A DNA stretch of 41,058 nt from JBBIOI01 sp037443425 (lineage in GTDB: Bacteria; Desulfobacterota; BSN033; UBA1163): the NCBI GenBank assembly GCA_037443425.1, contig JBBIOI010000016.1, positions 1-41,058 of the forward strand, given 5' to 3'. Of this stretch, positions 34,711-41,058 are shown piece after piece (the first letter of the stretch is position 1; each line of letters begins with the position of its first letter). The notes under the pieces are model-generated. The model worked only from the letters and a program-made list of their open reading frames with translations. It searched no databases and had not been told where the DNA came from. The position numbers and the translations under genes were made by a program.

Positions 34711-36228
34711 ATGAAGAAAAAATTCTTTTTCCTTTTTTTATCTATCTTTTTAGCTCCATTTATTATATTTGCCCAAAACAAAGTGAAGAAGCAAGAACCC
34801 ATACCAATAAGCCAGGAAACATCAGAATGTCTGGAATGTCATAAACAATTTACTCCAGGGATTGTTGAGGACTGGCAGAGGAGTCTTCACTCTAAAACCA
34901 CTCCTTCTTCAGCACTAAAGAAATCTGAAATGACTAGAAGAATATCTGCTCAAAAAATCCCCTCTCCTCTGGCTGATGTGGTTGTAGGATGTTTCGAGTG
35001 TCATGGATTAAATCCAGAGAAGCATAAGGATAATTTTGAACATATGGGATTTAAAATAAATATCATTGTTACACCAAAAGATTGTGCAATATGTCATCCA
35101 GTTGAAGAAAAAGAATACTCCGGAAGTAAGAAGGCTCATGCAGTGGGAAATTTATTAAAGAATCCTGTTTATCAGACATTGGTAGATACAATCATCAGTA
35201 AGAAATCGGTAGAGAAAGGAGAAGTAATACAGAAGGACGTCTCAGGTTTTACACGCCGAGAAACCTGTTTTGGTTGTCATGGAACAGATATAAAGGTGAT
35301 GGGAATGGAATCGGTCGAAACTGAGATTGGAACTATTAAAGTTCCAAAACTTACCAATTGGCCAAATCAGGGTGTAGGAAGGATCAATCCAGACGGAAGT
35401 TTAGGCGCCTGTTCCCCTTGTCATACAAGACATCAATTTTCTATAGAAGTTGCAAGGAAACCCTATACCTGCTCTCAATGTCACCTTGAGCCTGATGTTC
35501 CCGCCTGGAATGTTTATAAAGAAAGCAAACACGGAAACATCTTTGAATCTAATTATACAAAATGGAACTTTAATACTGTTCCATGGAGAGTTGGCAAGGA
35601 TTTTCAAACCCCCACGTGTGCCACCTGTCATAATAGTTTGATTGTAAATTCAGAGGGTAAAATTGTTGCTAAAAGAACTCACGACTTTGGTTCAAGACTT
35701 TGGGTTAGACTCTTTGGACTTATTTATTCCCATCCCCAGCCAGTTCATGGTGATACATCTATCCTGAAAAATAAGGATGGACTTTTTTTACCAACAGCTT
35801 TTACAGGCGAGATTGCAAAGCAAGGGCTTATCGATGAAAAAGAACAAAAGAAGAGAAAATCGGGAATGGCCAAAATATGTACTCAATGCCATTCAACCTC
35901 TTGGACAAATAATCACTTTGCGAAACTGGAAAATACGATACGTGAGGTAGACGAAATGACTCTTGCCTCCACACTCTTGCTTCTTGAGGCATGGAAATAT
36001 AATCTTGCCGAAGGCATTCCCCATGGTAAAAATCCATTTGATGAGTCTATTGAACAGATGTGGATCAAACAGTGGCTTTTCTATGCAAATTCTATTAAAT
36101 ACTCTTCCGCAATGACGGGTGCGCCTGATTATGCTACATTCAAAAACGGATGGTGGAATCTAACCGAAAATTTACAGCAGATGAAAGATTGGATCGAATT
36201 TAAGAAAAAGAAGAACAACAATCCATAG
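34711..36228 (+). CDS. Octaheme cytochrome c of the hydroxylamine oxidoreductase (HAO/IhOCC-like) family
   Basis: This is a 505-residue periplasmic multiheme protein. A signal peptide covers residues 1-21 (cleavage after FAQ). Eight CxxCH heme sites start at Cys40, 94, 125, 186, 234, 254, 303 and 390, each with His at the fifth position. The stretch GVGRINPDGSLGACSPCHTR, then CSQCHLEPD and YKESKHG, matches the octaheme HAO/IhOCC family. Members oxidise hydroxylamine or hydrazine, or reduce nitrite or hydroxylamine. The crosslinking Tyr of true HAO cannot be placed by eye, so the direction is open. GAGAGGAGGA precedes the ATG. It lies between the ZIP and YeeE genes on the same strand. Confidence 0.9.
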   Translation: MKKKFFFLFLSIFLAPFIIFAQNKVKKQEPIPISQETSECLECHKQFTPGIVEDWQRSLHSKTTPSSALKKSEMTRRISAQKIPSPLADVVVGCFECHGLNPEKHKDNFEHMGFKINIIVTPKDCAICHPVEEKEYSGSKKAHAVGNLLKNPVYQTLVDTIISKKSVEKGEVIQKDVSGFTRRETCFGCHGTDIKVMGMESVETEIGTIKVPKLTNWPNQGVGRINPDGSLGACSPCHTRHQFSIEVARKPYTCSQCHLEPDVPAWNVYKESKHGNIFESNYTKWNFNTVPWRVGKDFQTPTCATCHNSLIVNSEGKIVAKRTHDFGSRLWVRLFGLIYSHPQPVHGDTSILKNKDGLFLPTAFTGEIAKQGLIDEKEQKKRKSGMAKICTQCHSTSWTNNHFAKLENTIREVDEMTLASTLLLLEAWKYNLAEGIPHGKNPFDESIEQMWIKQWLFYANSIKYSSAMTGAPDYATFKNGWWNLTENLQQMKDWIEFKKKKNNNP

Positions 36229-36301
36229 ATGCTTAAGGTCTGGGCAGTATTAAAATAATTTAACATAGAAATGGCCAAATCAATAAAGGAGGTGTTAATC
36301 A

Positions 36302-36823
36302 ATGAATCTTTTTAAAAAACCTATTTGGTCACCTTATGTGGCAGGGGCACTGATTGGAACGGTTAGCTGGTTTTCTGTTCTTACAGCAGGGAAATATCTT
36401 GGAGTTTCAACCACTTTTGTTCGAACGATAGGAATGATAGAGAGTATTTTTGCACCTCAACACGTAGCAACCCTGCCCTATTTTATCAAAGAAAAACCTA
36501 TCATAGACTGGCAATGGATGGAAGTCCTTGGAATCTTAATCGGAGCTTTTATCGCATCAAAACTTTCTGGAGAATTTAAAAGTCGCTTCGTTCCGCCAAT
36601 GTGGGAGAGACGGTTTGGCCCCGACCGTTTTAAACGATGGTTTGTTGCCTTCCTCGGAGGGATCGTCTTAATGTTCGGGGCTCGGATGGCGGATGGCTGA
36701 CCTTCTGGCCATGGGATCAGCGGTTCGCTGCAATTGGCAGTCAGTGGTTGGATCTCCCTTGTCTTCTTCTTCATTGGAGGAATAATCATGACCTGTCTCC
36801 TCTATGGAAAAGGAGGTGAATAG
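36302..36823 (+). CDS. YeeE/YedE-family transporter with in-frame UGA (probable selenocysteine), 173 residues
   Basis: This is a membrane protein of the YeeE/YedE family (thiosulfate, sulfur or selenium transport). Helices lie at about residues 12-30, 65-80, 112-130 and 145-168. The frame contains TGA at codon 133 (36698-36700). The residues on either side are FGARMADG and PSGHGISG, where family members have Cys in GGC-x-SGHGISG. Reading continues in the same frame for 40 codons to TAG 36821-36823, giving the normal C-terminus. CAGC-GGTTC-GCTG (36718-36730) forms a hairpin whose loop starts 21 nt after the TGA, as in a bacterial SECIS. AAAGGAGGT precedes the ATG at 36302. A nonsense mutation is the alternative. 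Confidence 0.85.
36711..36737 (+). promoter_or_regulatory. Candidate bacterial SECIS element
   Basis: The hairpin has upper stem CAGC (36718-36721) and GCTG (36727-36730) around a GGTTC loop, with an unpaired T at 36717. An optional outer stem pairs GCCA (36708-36711) with TGGC (36735-36738) across an internal loop. The GG at the loop start and the U bulge resemble the SelB-binding features of the E. coli fdhF element. Spacing from the TGA is 21 nt. The stem is short, so folding needs calculation. Confidence 0.6.
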
Positions 36824-36825
36824 AA

Positions 36826-37368
36826 ATGGGAATGCTTCTTTTAGGACTTATTACAGGAATCCTTTTTGGCTTCTTTCTTCAAAAGGGTCAAGCCTTGAGA
36901 TACGACAGACAGATCGGTATGCTTCGATTAAAAGACTTTACCATATTAAAATTAATGTTATCTGCTATTCTAATTGGAATGGTAGGAATTTACTTCTTCG
37001 TAGATATGGGATGGGGAAAATTAAGCATTAAGGCTACAGTACTTGGAGCTAATATTTTAGGTGGATTGATTTTTGGTTTGGGCTGGGCAATGTTGGGCTA
37101 CTGCCCAGGAACAGCAGTTGGAGCAACTGGTGAGGGGAGATGGGATGCCTTCTGGGGAGGTATTCTTGGTTTGCTTGTAGGGGCAGGCATATTTGCAGAG
37201 GTCTATACCTTTATAAAGGATGGTATTCTTAAGTGGGGAGACTTTGGAAAGATTACAATACCAAAAATATTTGATATAAACCATTGGATTATAATCTTAA
37301 TTGTGTGGATAATAATGATTTTAGTTTTGGTATTTATAGAAAAGAAGTTTCCTGTTAAGACCGGTTAA
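36826..37368 (+). CDS. YeeE/YedE-family transporter, second subunit
   Basis: This 180-residue membrane protein has about five helices. It contains GYCPGTAVGATGEGRWDA, with the Cys that mirrors the position lost to TGA in the previous gene. Split pairs of YeeE/YedE proteins, like PmpA/PmpB, correspond to the two halves of the larger thiosulfate transporter TsuA, in which conserved cysteines pass substrate inward. Its AGGAGGTG ribosome site lies inside the last codons of the first gene, and only two bases separate the stop and start. That organisation expects ribosomes to read through to 36823. The two probably form one transporter. A hairpin terminator follows at 37370. Confidence 0.9.
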   Translation: MGMLLLGLITGILFGFFLQKGQALRYDRQIGMLRLKDFTILKLMLSAILIGMVGIYFFVDMGWGKLSIKATVLGANILGGLIFGLGWAMLGYCPGTAVGATGEGRWDAFWGGILGLLVGAGIFAEVYTFIKDGILKWGDFGKITIPKIFDINHWIIILIVWIIMILVLVFIEKKFPVKTG

Positions 37369-37369
37369 A

Positions 37370-37401
37370 ATACCCCTTATCCCGTCAGGGATAAGGGGTA
37401 T
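37370..37401. terminator. Perfect 14-bp stem hairpin between converging genes
   Basis: ATACCCCTTATCCC (37370-37383) and GGGATAAGGGGTAT (37388-37401) are exact reverse complements around a GTCA loop. The hairpin lies between the converging YeeE pair and bacterioferritin genes, so it probably stops transcription from both sides. There is a T4 run after the stem on the minus strand but no T-run on the plus strand. Confidence 0.75.
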
Positions 37402-37414
37402 AGCTTAAACTATT

Positions 37415-37873
37415 CTAACCAGTGAGGGTAGCCAGGTAAGCAGCTCCAAGTTTATCTACATGGTCTTTTACATTTTCAAAATAATTAAAGTGTTCCTCTT
37501 CGTCTTTGAGGAGTTCTTCAAATAATTCCTTTGAAACCTGATCTTTTTCTGCTGAACAGATTGTAGAGGCTTCATTATACATTTTAATAGCCTGCTCTTC
37601 AAGCCCCATATTGGTCTTTAACATCTCTTCAATACTCTGACCTTTTTGGGCAACTCCATCGGGTTTTGAAGTTGGTTCGCCTTTAAGGAAAAGGATTCTT
37701 TCTGCAAGTTTCTCTGCATGTTTCATCTCTTGGATAGCAATCTCTTTAAACTTCGCTCCTAACTTACCAAAATCTTGATCCTCAAGTTCATAATGATGAG
37801 CCATATACTGAGAAATTGCCGTAAGTTCCCTTGCCCTCGCTTCATTTAAAAGATCAATCACTTTCTTGCTCAT
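37415..37873 (-). CDS. bfr: Bacterioferritin
   Basis: This is a 152-residue four-helix iron-storage subunit. Diiron ligands are visible as Glu16 (ARARELTAI), Glu49 and His52 (QEMKHAEKLAERILFLKG), and the later EEEHFNYF motif in helix D. Met50 in EMKHAE matches the heme-binding Met52 of E. coli Bfr. It stores iron and protects against oxidative damage in the cytoplasm. GGAGGGA lies eight bases before the start, the transcript begins in the 37874-38364 spacer, and it ends at the hairpin at 37370. The N-terminus lacks the usual few residues before helix A, but the fold is complete. Confidence 0.92.
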   Translation of the reverse strand: MSKKVIDLLNEARARELTAISQYMAHHYELEDQDFGKLGAKFKEIAIQEMKHAEKLAERILFLKGEPTSKPDGVAQKGQSIEEMLKTNMGLEEQAIKMYNEASTICSAEKDQVSKELFEELLKDEEEHFNYFENVKDHVDKLGAAYLATLTG

Positions 37874-38044
37874 AAAATCCCTCCTTTAAAAAATTTCTTA
37901 ATATTTATAACATTAAACTACTCAATAATACAAGATAAATTTTCTAATTGAAAGCACCTTTTTCCTGTGACAAGTTATGTAGCATTGGTGTATCTCAATG
38001 CTATACTTATTCCTAAGCATAATTTAATCTCTTCCCTCACCTGT

Positions 38045-38122
38045 GTCATTCCCGTGAAAACGGGAATCCGGCTGTTTTTAATGTTTTTATTTTCCCTGGA
38101 TTCCTGCCTTCGCAGGAATGAC
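38045..38122. repeat. Double-hairpin dispersed repeat (GTCATTCC…GGAATGAC)
   Basis: The outer ends GTCATTCC (38045-38052) and GGAATGAC (38115-38122) are inverted copies. Each end is itself a hairpin: TTCCCGT-GAAA-ACGGGAA at 38049-38066 (7 bp, GAAA tetraloop) and ATTCCTGC-CTTC-GCAGGAAT at 38100-38119 (8 bp). This layout is a known type of dispersed palindromic repeat in Desulfobacterota and some other phyla. Confidence 0.75.
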
Positions 38123-38160
38123 AGCTTTAATTCCTATATAAATTGAATTATTCAAGACTG

Positions 38161-38256
38161 TCATTGCGAGGTAAAGCCGAAGCAATCTTTAGAATTGTCA
38201 TTCCGAGCGGAGCGAGGAATCTATGAGATTGCCACGCCCTTCGGGCTCGAAATGAC
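38161..38256. repeat. Palindromic repeat (TCATTGCGAG…CTCGAAATGA)
   Basis: The ends TCATTGCGAG (38161-38170) and CTCGAAATGA are imperfect inverted copies. Inside is a nested TCATTCCGAGCGGAGCGAGGA segment and a right half (38225-38256) almost identical to 29469-29500. It has a GCCC-TTC-GGGC hairpin. It belongs to the same family as the copies near 29470-29541. Confidence 0.7.
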
Positions 38257-38364
38257 TTTATAAATTCTAATCACCATGCTACTATTAAAGGGAAATTTAT
38301 CTCCACTCCACGCTAAATGCATGATTTGACATCCTTAAGGCGTTATGCTATCCGTAAATAAAGT

Positions 38365-39522
38365 ATGAATGCAATTGCCTTTAAAATTATCCTTATTATC
38401 TTTTTAACATTTTCTTCACTAATTCTTAACTTTGGCTTTGCCTATTCTTCTACTATTACTGATATTAGATTCTGGTCTGCACCTGACCACACAAGAATTG
38501 TTTTGGATATCACTAAACCAATCAAATTTGAAACAATTTCACAGGAGGATAAACTCCAGCTTCATCTTCTATTAAAAGATGCCGATATTTCGACCACAAA
38601 AAGAGAGATTGAAATAAACGATCCATTTATTTCAAAGATAAGTATTATTGAAATTAAAAGGGAGAAAGATATAAAGTTAATAATTCAGCAAAAAAGACAA
38701 CTCCAGGCAAATATCTTTTTATTAAAACCTTACCTTCAAAAACCTCATAGATTAGTGATCGATCTTGTTGATATTCATCAAGAACAAGAAGAGGTTAAAG
38801 AACGTCAGAGGCAGAGGGAGATTCAACCCAAAGGAACAAAGATTGTAGTGATCGATCCAGGCCATGGAGGTGAAGATCCTGGAGCCATTGGACCAAGGAA
38901 GACGATGGAAAAGGATATTGTATTAAAGGTTGGAGAAAAGATCATCAAGCTTTTTAATAATCAAAGTGATATAAAGGCATTTTTAACACGCAAAGGAGAT
39001 TATTTTATCCCATTGGAGGGACGGGTTAAAATCGCAAGGGAATATAAGGCAGATCTTTTTGTGAGCCTCCATACAGATGGAAGTTTTAACCCAAGGGCGA
39101 GAGGTTCTTCAGTCTATTGCCTTTCCTTAACAGGTGCAACTGATGAGGCAGCAAAAATCTTGGCGAATAGAGAAAATATGTCAAATATCTTGGGAGGAGC
39201 ATTTTTAAGACCTGTTTCATTGAGCAAAGACCCTAATCTAAATCAAATCCTTCTGGATTTAATGCAAAACAATTCGATGAAGGAGAGCTTTCGCTTTGCT
39301 GAACTTGCACTTGATGAAATAAAGAAAATAAATCAACTAAAATATCAGACTTATCGACAGGCAAATTTTATTGTCCTTCGAGCGCCTGATATCCCATCAG
39401 TCCTAATCGAAATGGCCTATATAACAAATAAAGAAGATGAAAAGCTCCTTAATAAAAACGATTTTCAGGAAAAAATTGCCACTTCAATTGTCAACTCGAT
39501 AAAGAAATTTTTTAATCCTTAA
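38365..39522 (+). CDS. N-acetylmuramoyl-L-alanine amidase (AmiC-like, AMIN + Amidase_3)
   Basis: This is a 385-residue periplasmic zinc amidase. A signal peptide spans residues 1-28. The AMIN domain spans about 30-135; in AmiC it places the enzyme at septal peptidoglycan. The catalytic Amidase_3 domain starts near 155. Zinc ligands are His167 (DPGHGG), Glu182 (TMEKD) and His236 (VSLHTD), with Glu349 (VLIEMAYITN) as the catalytic base. It cleaves the bond between muramic acid and the stem peptide. No EnvC/NlpD activator is nearby. The linker (135-155) is Gln/Glu/Arg-rich. It stops nine bases from the convergent amidohydrolase. Confidence 0.92.
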   Translation: MNAIAFKIILIIFLTFSSLILNFGFAYSSTITDIRFWSAPDHTRIVLDITKPIKFETISQEDKLQLHLLLKDADISTTKREIEINDPFISKISIIEIKREKDIKLIIQQKRQLQANIFLLKPYLQKPHRLVIDLVDIHQEQEEVKERQRQREIQPKGTKIVVIDPGHGGEDPGAIGPRKTMEKDIVLKVGEKIIKLFNNQSDIKAFLTRKGDYFIPLEGRVKIAREYKADLFVSLHTDGSFNPRARGSSVYCLSLTGATDEAAKILANRENMSNILGGAFLRPVSLSKDPNLNQILLDLMQNNSMKESFRFAELALDEIKKINQLKYQTYRQANFIVLRAPDIPSVLIEMAYITNKEDEKLLNKNDFQEKIATSIVNSIKKFFNP

Positions 39523-39531
39523 TCTCTTCTC

Positions 39532-40554
39532 TTAAATTTTAATACCAAGCTGGAGTGCGTTTTTATTATATATCTTCTCCTTATCTTTTTCTGTCAGTCC
39601 TAAACCTTCGATGAATCTTATGCAAACCTTGGGGTCTTCATAAGGATAATCTGTACCCAACAATATCCTATCCACTCCCATTGCCTCGTAGGTGCACATA
39701 AATGCAGGTTTAAAGTAGTTTCCACTTGTAGTGACAAAAATATTGCTCCTAAAATACTCACTTGGTTTTTTTGAAAGTCCTGGTCTTGCTTTGGGATCAA
39801 ACCATGGGATTATATAAGGATAATCCATACGGGCAAATAAAAATGGTAAACCCTCTCCAAGATGGCCAAGAATAATCTTTAGATTTGGAAATCTATCGAA
39901 AACACCACTGAGAATAAGCCTCATCATACATATGGCAGTTTCAACTCCAAATCCAAAAGGTGCACCTGAAAGTGCCCAACCATATGGTGTTTTCAATTGA
40001 GGTATAGAAGGGTAGGATGGATGAAGATAGATGGGGACATTAAGATGCTCTGCCCTTTCTAAGATTGGCCAGTATCTCTTGTTATCCAGATAATCTTCAC
40101 CATAATTTGAATGGGTCTTCCAACCTTTAAGGTTCAATTCTTTCACGGCCCTTTCAAGCTCATCTGCTGCTTCCTCTGGGATTTGAGGAGCAAGTGTAGC
40201 AAAACCTATAAAACGTTCTGGATATTTTTTAATAACTTCTGAGATATGATTGTTAATTTTCTTGGCAAGCCCTTTGGCAACTATAGGTTCCATTAAATCG
40301 ACACCAGGTATTGTTAATGACAAAACCTCCATATCTATCCCATTTTCATCCATGGTTTTAATTCTTCCTTCACCAAGGTCTAATAATCTCTTAAGTAGTA
40401 TATCACCAATGGGTTCGACATCCTGAGAAGACCACTGAATCTTGCAAGACTTTGTTTCTTGATCCCTTACATATCTTGGATATCTCTCATTTTTAAACAT
40501 GGCCTCAACCCATTCTTCAGTGGCAAAATGAGATTCAAAGTCAATCTTCTTCAT
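39532..40554 (-). CDS. Amidohydrolase-2 family (ACMSD/decarboxylase-like)
   Basis: This is a 340-residue TIM-barrel metal-dependent enzyme. N-terminal DFESH has Glu7 and His9 (E-x-H in place of H-x-H, as in ACMSD-type and γ-resorcylate decarboxylase members). His178 (IYLHPSYP), His231 (LGHLGEG) and Asp302 (LLGTDYPYE) complete the metal site. The Trp/Tyr-rich loops and the GLAKKINNHISEVIKKYPERF segment are typical of this group, whose known members are non-oxidative decarboxylases and hydrolases acting on aromatic or keto acids. AGGAGGGAA precedes the start. The substrate is unknown. It is the last gene before the window's repeat-rich end. Confidence 0.85.
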   Translation of the reverse strand: MKKIDFESHFATEEWVEAMFKNERYPRYVRDQETKSCKIQWSSQDVEPIGDILLKRLLDLGEGRIKTMDENGIDMEVLSLTIPGVDLMEPIVAKGLAKKINNHISEVIKKYPERFIGFATLAPQIPEEAADELERAVKELNLKGWKTHSNYGEDYLDNKRYWPILERAEHLNVPIYLHPSYPSIPQLKTPYGWALSGAPFGFGVETAICMMRLILSGVFDRFPNLKIILGHLGEGLPFLFARMDYPYIIPWFDPKARPGLSKKPSEYFRSNIFVTTSGNYFKPAFMCTYEAMGVDRILLGTDYPYEDPKVCIRFIEGLGLTEKDKEKIYNKNALQLGIKI

Positions 40555-40645
40555 CTTTCCCTCCTATTCAGAATTTTTTAAATAAATCTTTTATAAACTA
40601 TTTTAAAACCATTTTCCAAAAAAATTTTATTTTAATATTCAAAAA

Positions 40646-40721
40646 AGAGATTGCAAGACCTCTGAAAAAGTAATTGAAAGACTGTAGGGGTAAGGTTCAA
40701 AACCCTTCGAATGCGGGTTTT
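40646..40721 (-). repeat. Dispersed repeat C, inverted copy 3
   Basis: The reverse complement begins AACATTGAAAACCCGCATTCGAAGGG and includes CAGTCTTTCAATTACTTTTTCAG, matching copies at 29556 and 29771. It lacks the long hairpin partner seen after copy 1, but retains AGACCTCTGAAAAAG. Confidence 0.65.
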
Positions 40722-40736
40722 CAATGTTTATTAATG

Positions 40737-40835
40737 ATGAAACCAAATATGGCAAGGGACAAGTCCTTGCCCTACGCTTTAGATTCTTTTAATTTCTCGT
40801 AGGGCAAGCCCTTGTGGCTTGCCGAAAGGTTTCAT
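40737..40835. repeat. About 100-base imperfect inverted-repeat element
   Basis: ATGAAACC (40737-40744) pairs with GGTTTCAT (40828-40835). GGCAAGGGACAAGTCCTTGCCCTACG pairs with a closely matching right arm through CGTAGG (40798-40803), leaving a 21-base loop. The whole could fold into a long hairpin. It looks like a MITE or REP-type unit; no target duplication was identified. Confidence 0.6.
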
Positions 40836-40958
40836 TTATTTTAAGAATTACGGTACAATCTCGTTGTAGAAATTCAATAAGAAAAAACTATGGGTTTTTA
40901 TCCCACCTGAAGAGATTTTTAAATTGTTTATCAGACCTTTTACCCCCTCATTGCCACC

Positions 40959-40988
40959 TTGACAAATATATTCAATCCAATTTATTAT
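40959..40988 (+). promoter_or_regulatory. Candidate sigma-70 promoter near the window end
   Basis: TTGACA (40959-40964) and TATTAT (40983-40988) are separated by 18 bases on the plus strand. Expected initiation is close to the hairpin at 40995. The region is AT-rich, so a chance match is possible. Confidence 0.4.
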
Positions 40989-40994
40989 TTTCTT

Positions 40995-41033
40995 AGCCAC
41001 GAAGGTTATCCCAAGAAGGGAAAAAAAGTGGCT
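40995..41033 (+). terminator. Hairpin with T-run (possible terminator or attenuator)
   Basis: AGCCAC (40995-41000) pairs with GTGGCT (41028-41033), with a 27-base loop and a T-run immediately after. The AGCCACGAAGG start resembles a common dispersed 'ccacgaagacacgaag' repeat, so it may be a repeat remnant rather than a terminator. Confidence 0.4.
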
Positions 41034-41058
41034 TTTTTTATTAATAACATGGAAGACA

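Larger units (their letters stand above)
37874..38364. repeat. Repeat-containing spacer between divergent genes
   Basis: This is a 491-base gap with no gene. It carries the upstream region of bacterioferritin (37874-37960, very AT-rich), then a double-hairpin repeat at 38045-38122, then a palindromic repeat at 38161-38256. I see no tRNA or small RNA gene. The promoter of the amidase should lie in 38260-38360, but no clear pair of boxes was found. Confidence 0.6.
40555..41058. repeat. Repeat-rich end spacer
   Basis: This is a 504-base region without a credible gene. It holds an inverted copy of repeat C (40646-40721), a long imperfect hairpin element (40737-40835), a candidate promoter at 40959-40988 and a hairpin at 40995-41033. 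A 60-codon frame at 40814-40996 runs through the repeats and shows no protein features, so I left it out. Confidence 0.6.

Noticed and set aside
36637..36819. 60-codon frame overlapping the end of the first YeeE gene, as evidence for a frameshift
   Set aside because: The correct YeeE C-terminus continues in the original frame after the TGA, so no frameshift is needed. The other frame encodes no recognisable protein.
36804..37031. Short frame across the start of the second YeeE gene
   Set aside because: It lies out of frame inside a well-supported transporter gene and has no protein features.
40814..40996. 60-codon plus-strand frame
   Set aside because: It starts within the inverted-repeat element and has no ribosome site or recognisable domain.
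40990..41040. Cyclic di-GMP (GEMM) riboswitch at the window end
   Set aside because: The conserved GEMM core was not found. The sequence starts like a common 'ccacgaag' repeat.

Overview
The window is AT-rich (by eye well under 40% G+C) and densely coded. It suggests an anaerobic, Gram-negative bacterium with an outer membrane: there is a lipoprotein secretin, an octaheme cytochrome c with a signal peptide, a Tat-exported molybdoenzyme, and a cell-wall amidase with an AMIN domain. The gene set and the dispersed 'tcattccc…gggaatgac' and 'tcattgcgag…ctcgcaatgac' palindromes would fit Desulfobacterota or a related phylum. That placement is inference; no rRNA gene or other phylogenetic marker is present.

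Layout. (1) 1-3672: a three-subunit molybdenum hydroxylase of the xanthine dehydrogenase/4-hydroxybenzoyl-CoA reductase family; the FAD subunit is cut by the window edge. (2) 3837-8794: a signalling cluster with a 7TM-PAS hybrid histidine kinase, a small excisionase-type HTH protein, a receiver-kinase with a degenerate GGDEF-like tail, and a single-domain response regulator. (3) 8828-20824: a long MSHA-like type IV pilus/type II secretion operon: platform protein, four minor pilins or pseudopilins, a PilM-PilN fusion, PilO-like and PilP-like proteins, an MshL-like secretin, an ExeA/MshM-like ATPase, a TPR protein and the assembly ATPase. (4) 20821-24558, minus strand: a GT2 glycosyltransferase, a methyltransferase and a YfhO-type membrane protein. 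(5) 24626-25426, minus strand: two tandem, near-identical major-type pilins. (6) 25699-29269, minus strand: mocA, yqeB, yqeC and xdhC, the maturation set of selenium-dependent molybdenum hydroxylases. (7) 29270-29907: a repeat-rich spacer ending in a clear promoter. (8) 29908-37368: a Tat molybdopterin oxidoreductase, a four-cluster ferredoxin subunit, a TorD chaperone, a CoA-binding protein, a ZIP transporter, an octaheme HAO-like cytochrome and a pair of YeeE/YedE transporters. (9) 37415-40554: bacterioferritin, amidase and an amidohydrolase, with repeat-filled spacers.

The most notable observation is in region 8. The first YeeE/YedE gene has an in-frame TGA (36698-36700) exactly where the family's conserved Cys sits (GG-C-xSGHGISG). 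The same frame then continues through a normal YeeE C-terminus to a TAG three bases before the next start codon. A hairpin with a GGUUC apical loop lies 21 nt after the TGA, as expected of a bacterial SECIS. I read this as a selenocysteine-containing sulfur/selenium transporter of 173 residues. The selenium-hydroxylase maturation genes in region 6 independently suggest selenium use by this organism.

How the parts may work together: regions 1 and 6 are probably one system, with MocA, XdhC and YqeB/C maturing the hydroxylase. Regions 2-5 look like a regulated pilus with a possible surface glycosylation branch. Region 8 looks like a respiratory or sulfur/selenium-oxyanion module that pairs a periplasmic molybdoenzyme with a multiheme cytochrome and a chalcogen transporter. 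The substrates are not determined by the sequence.
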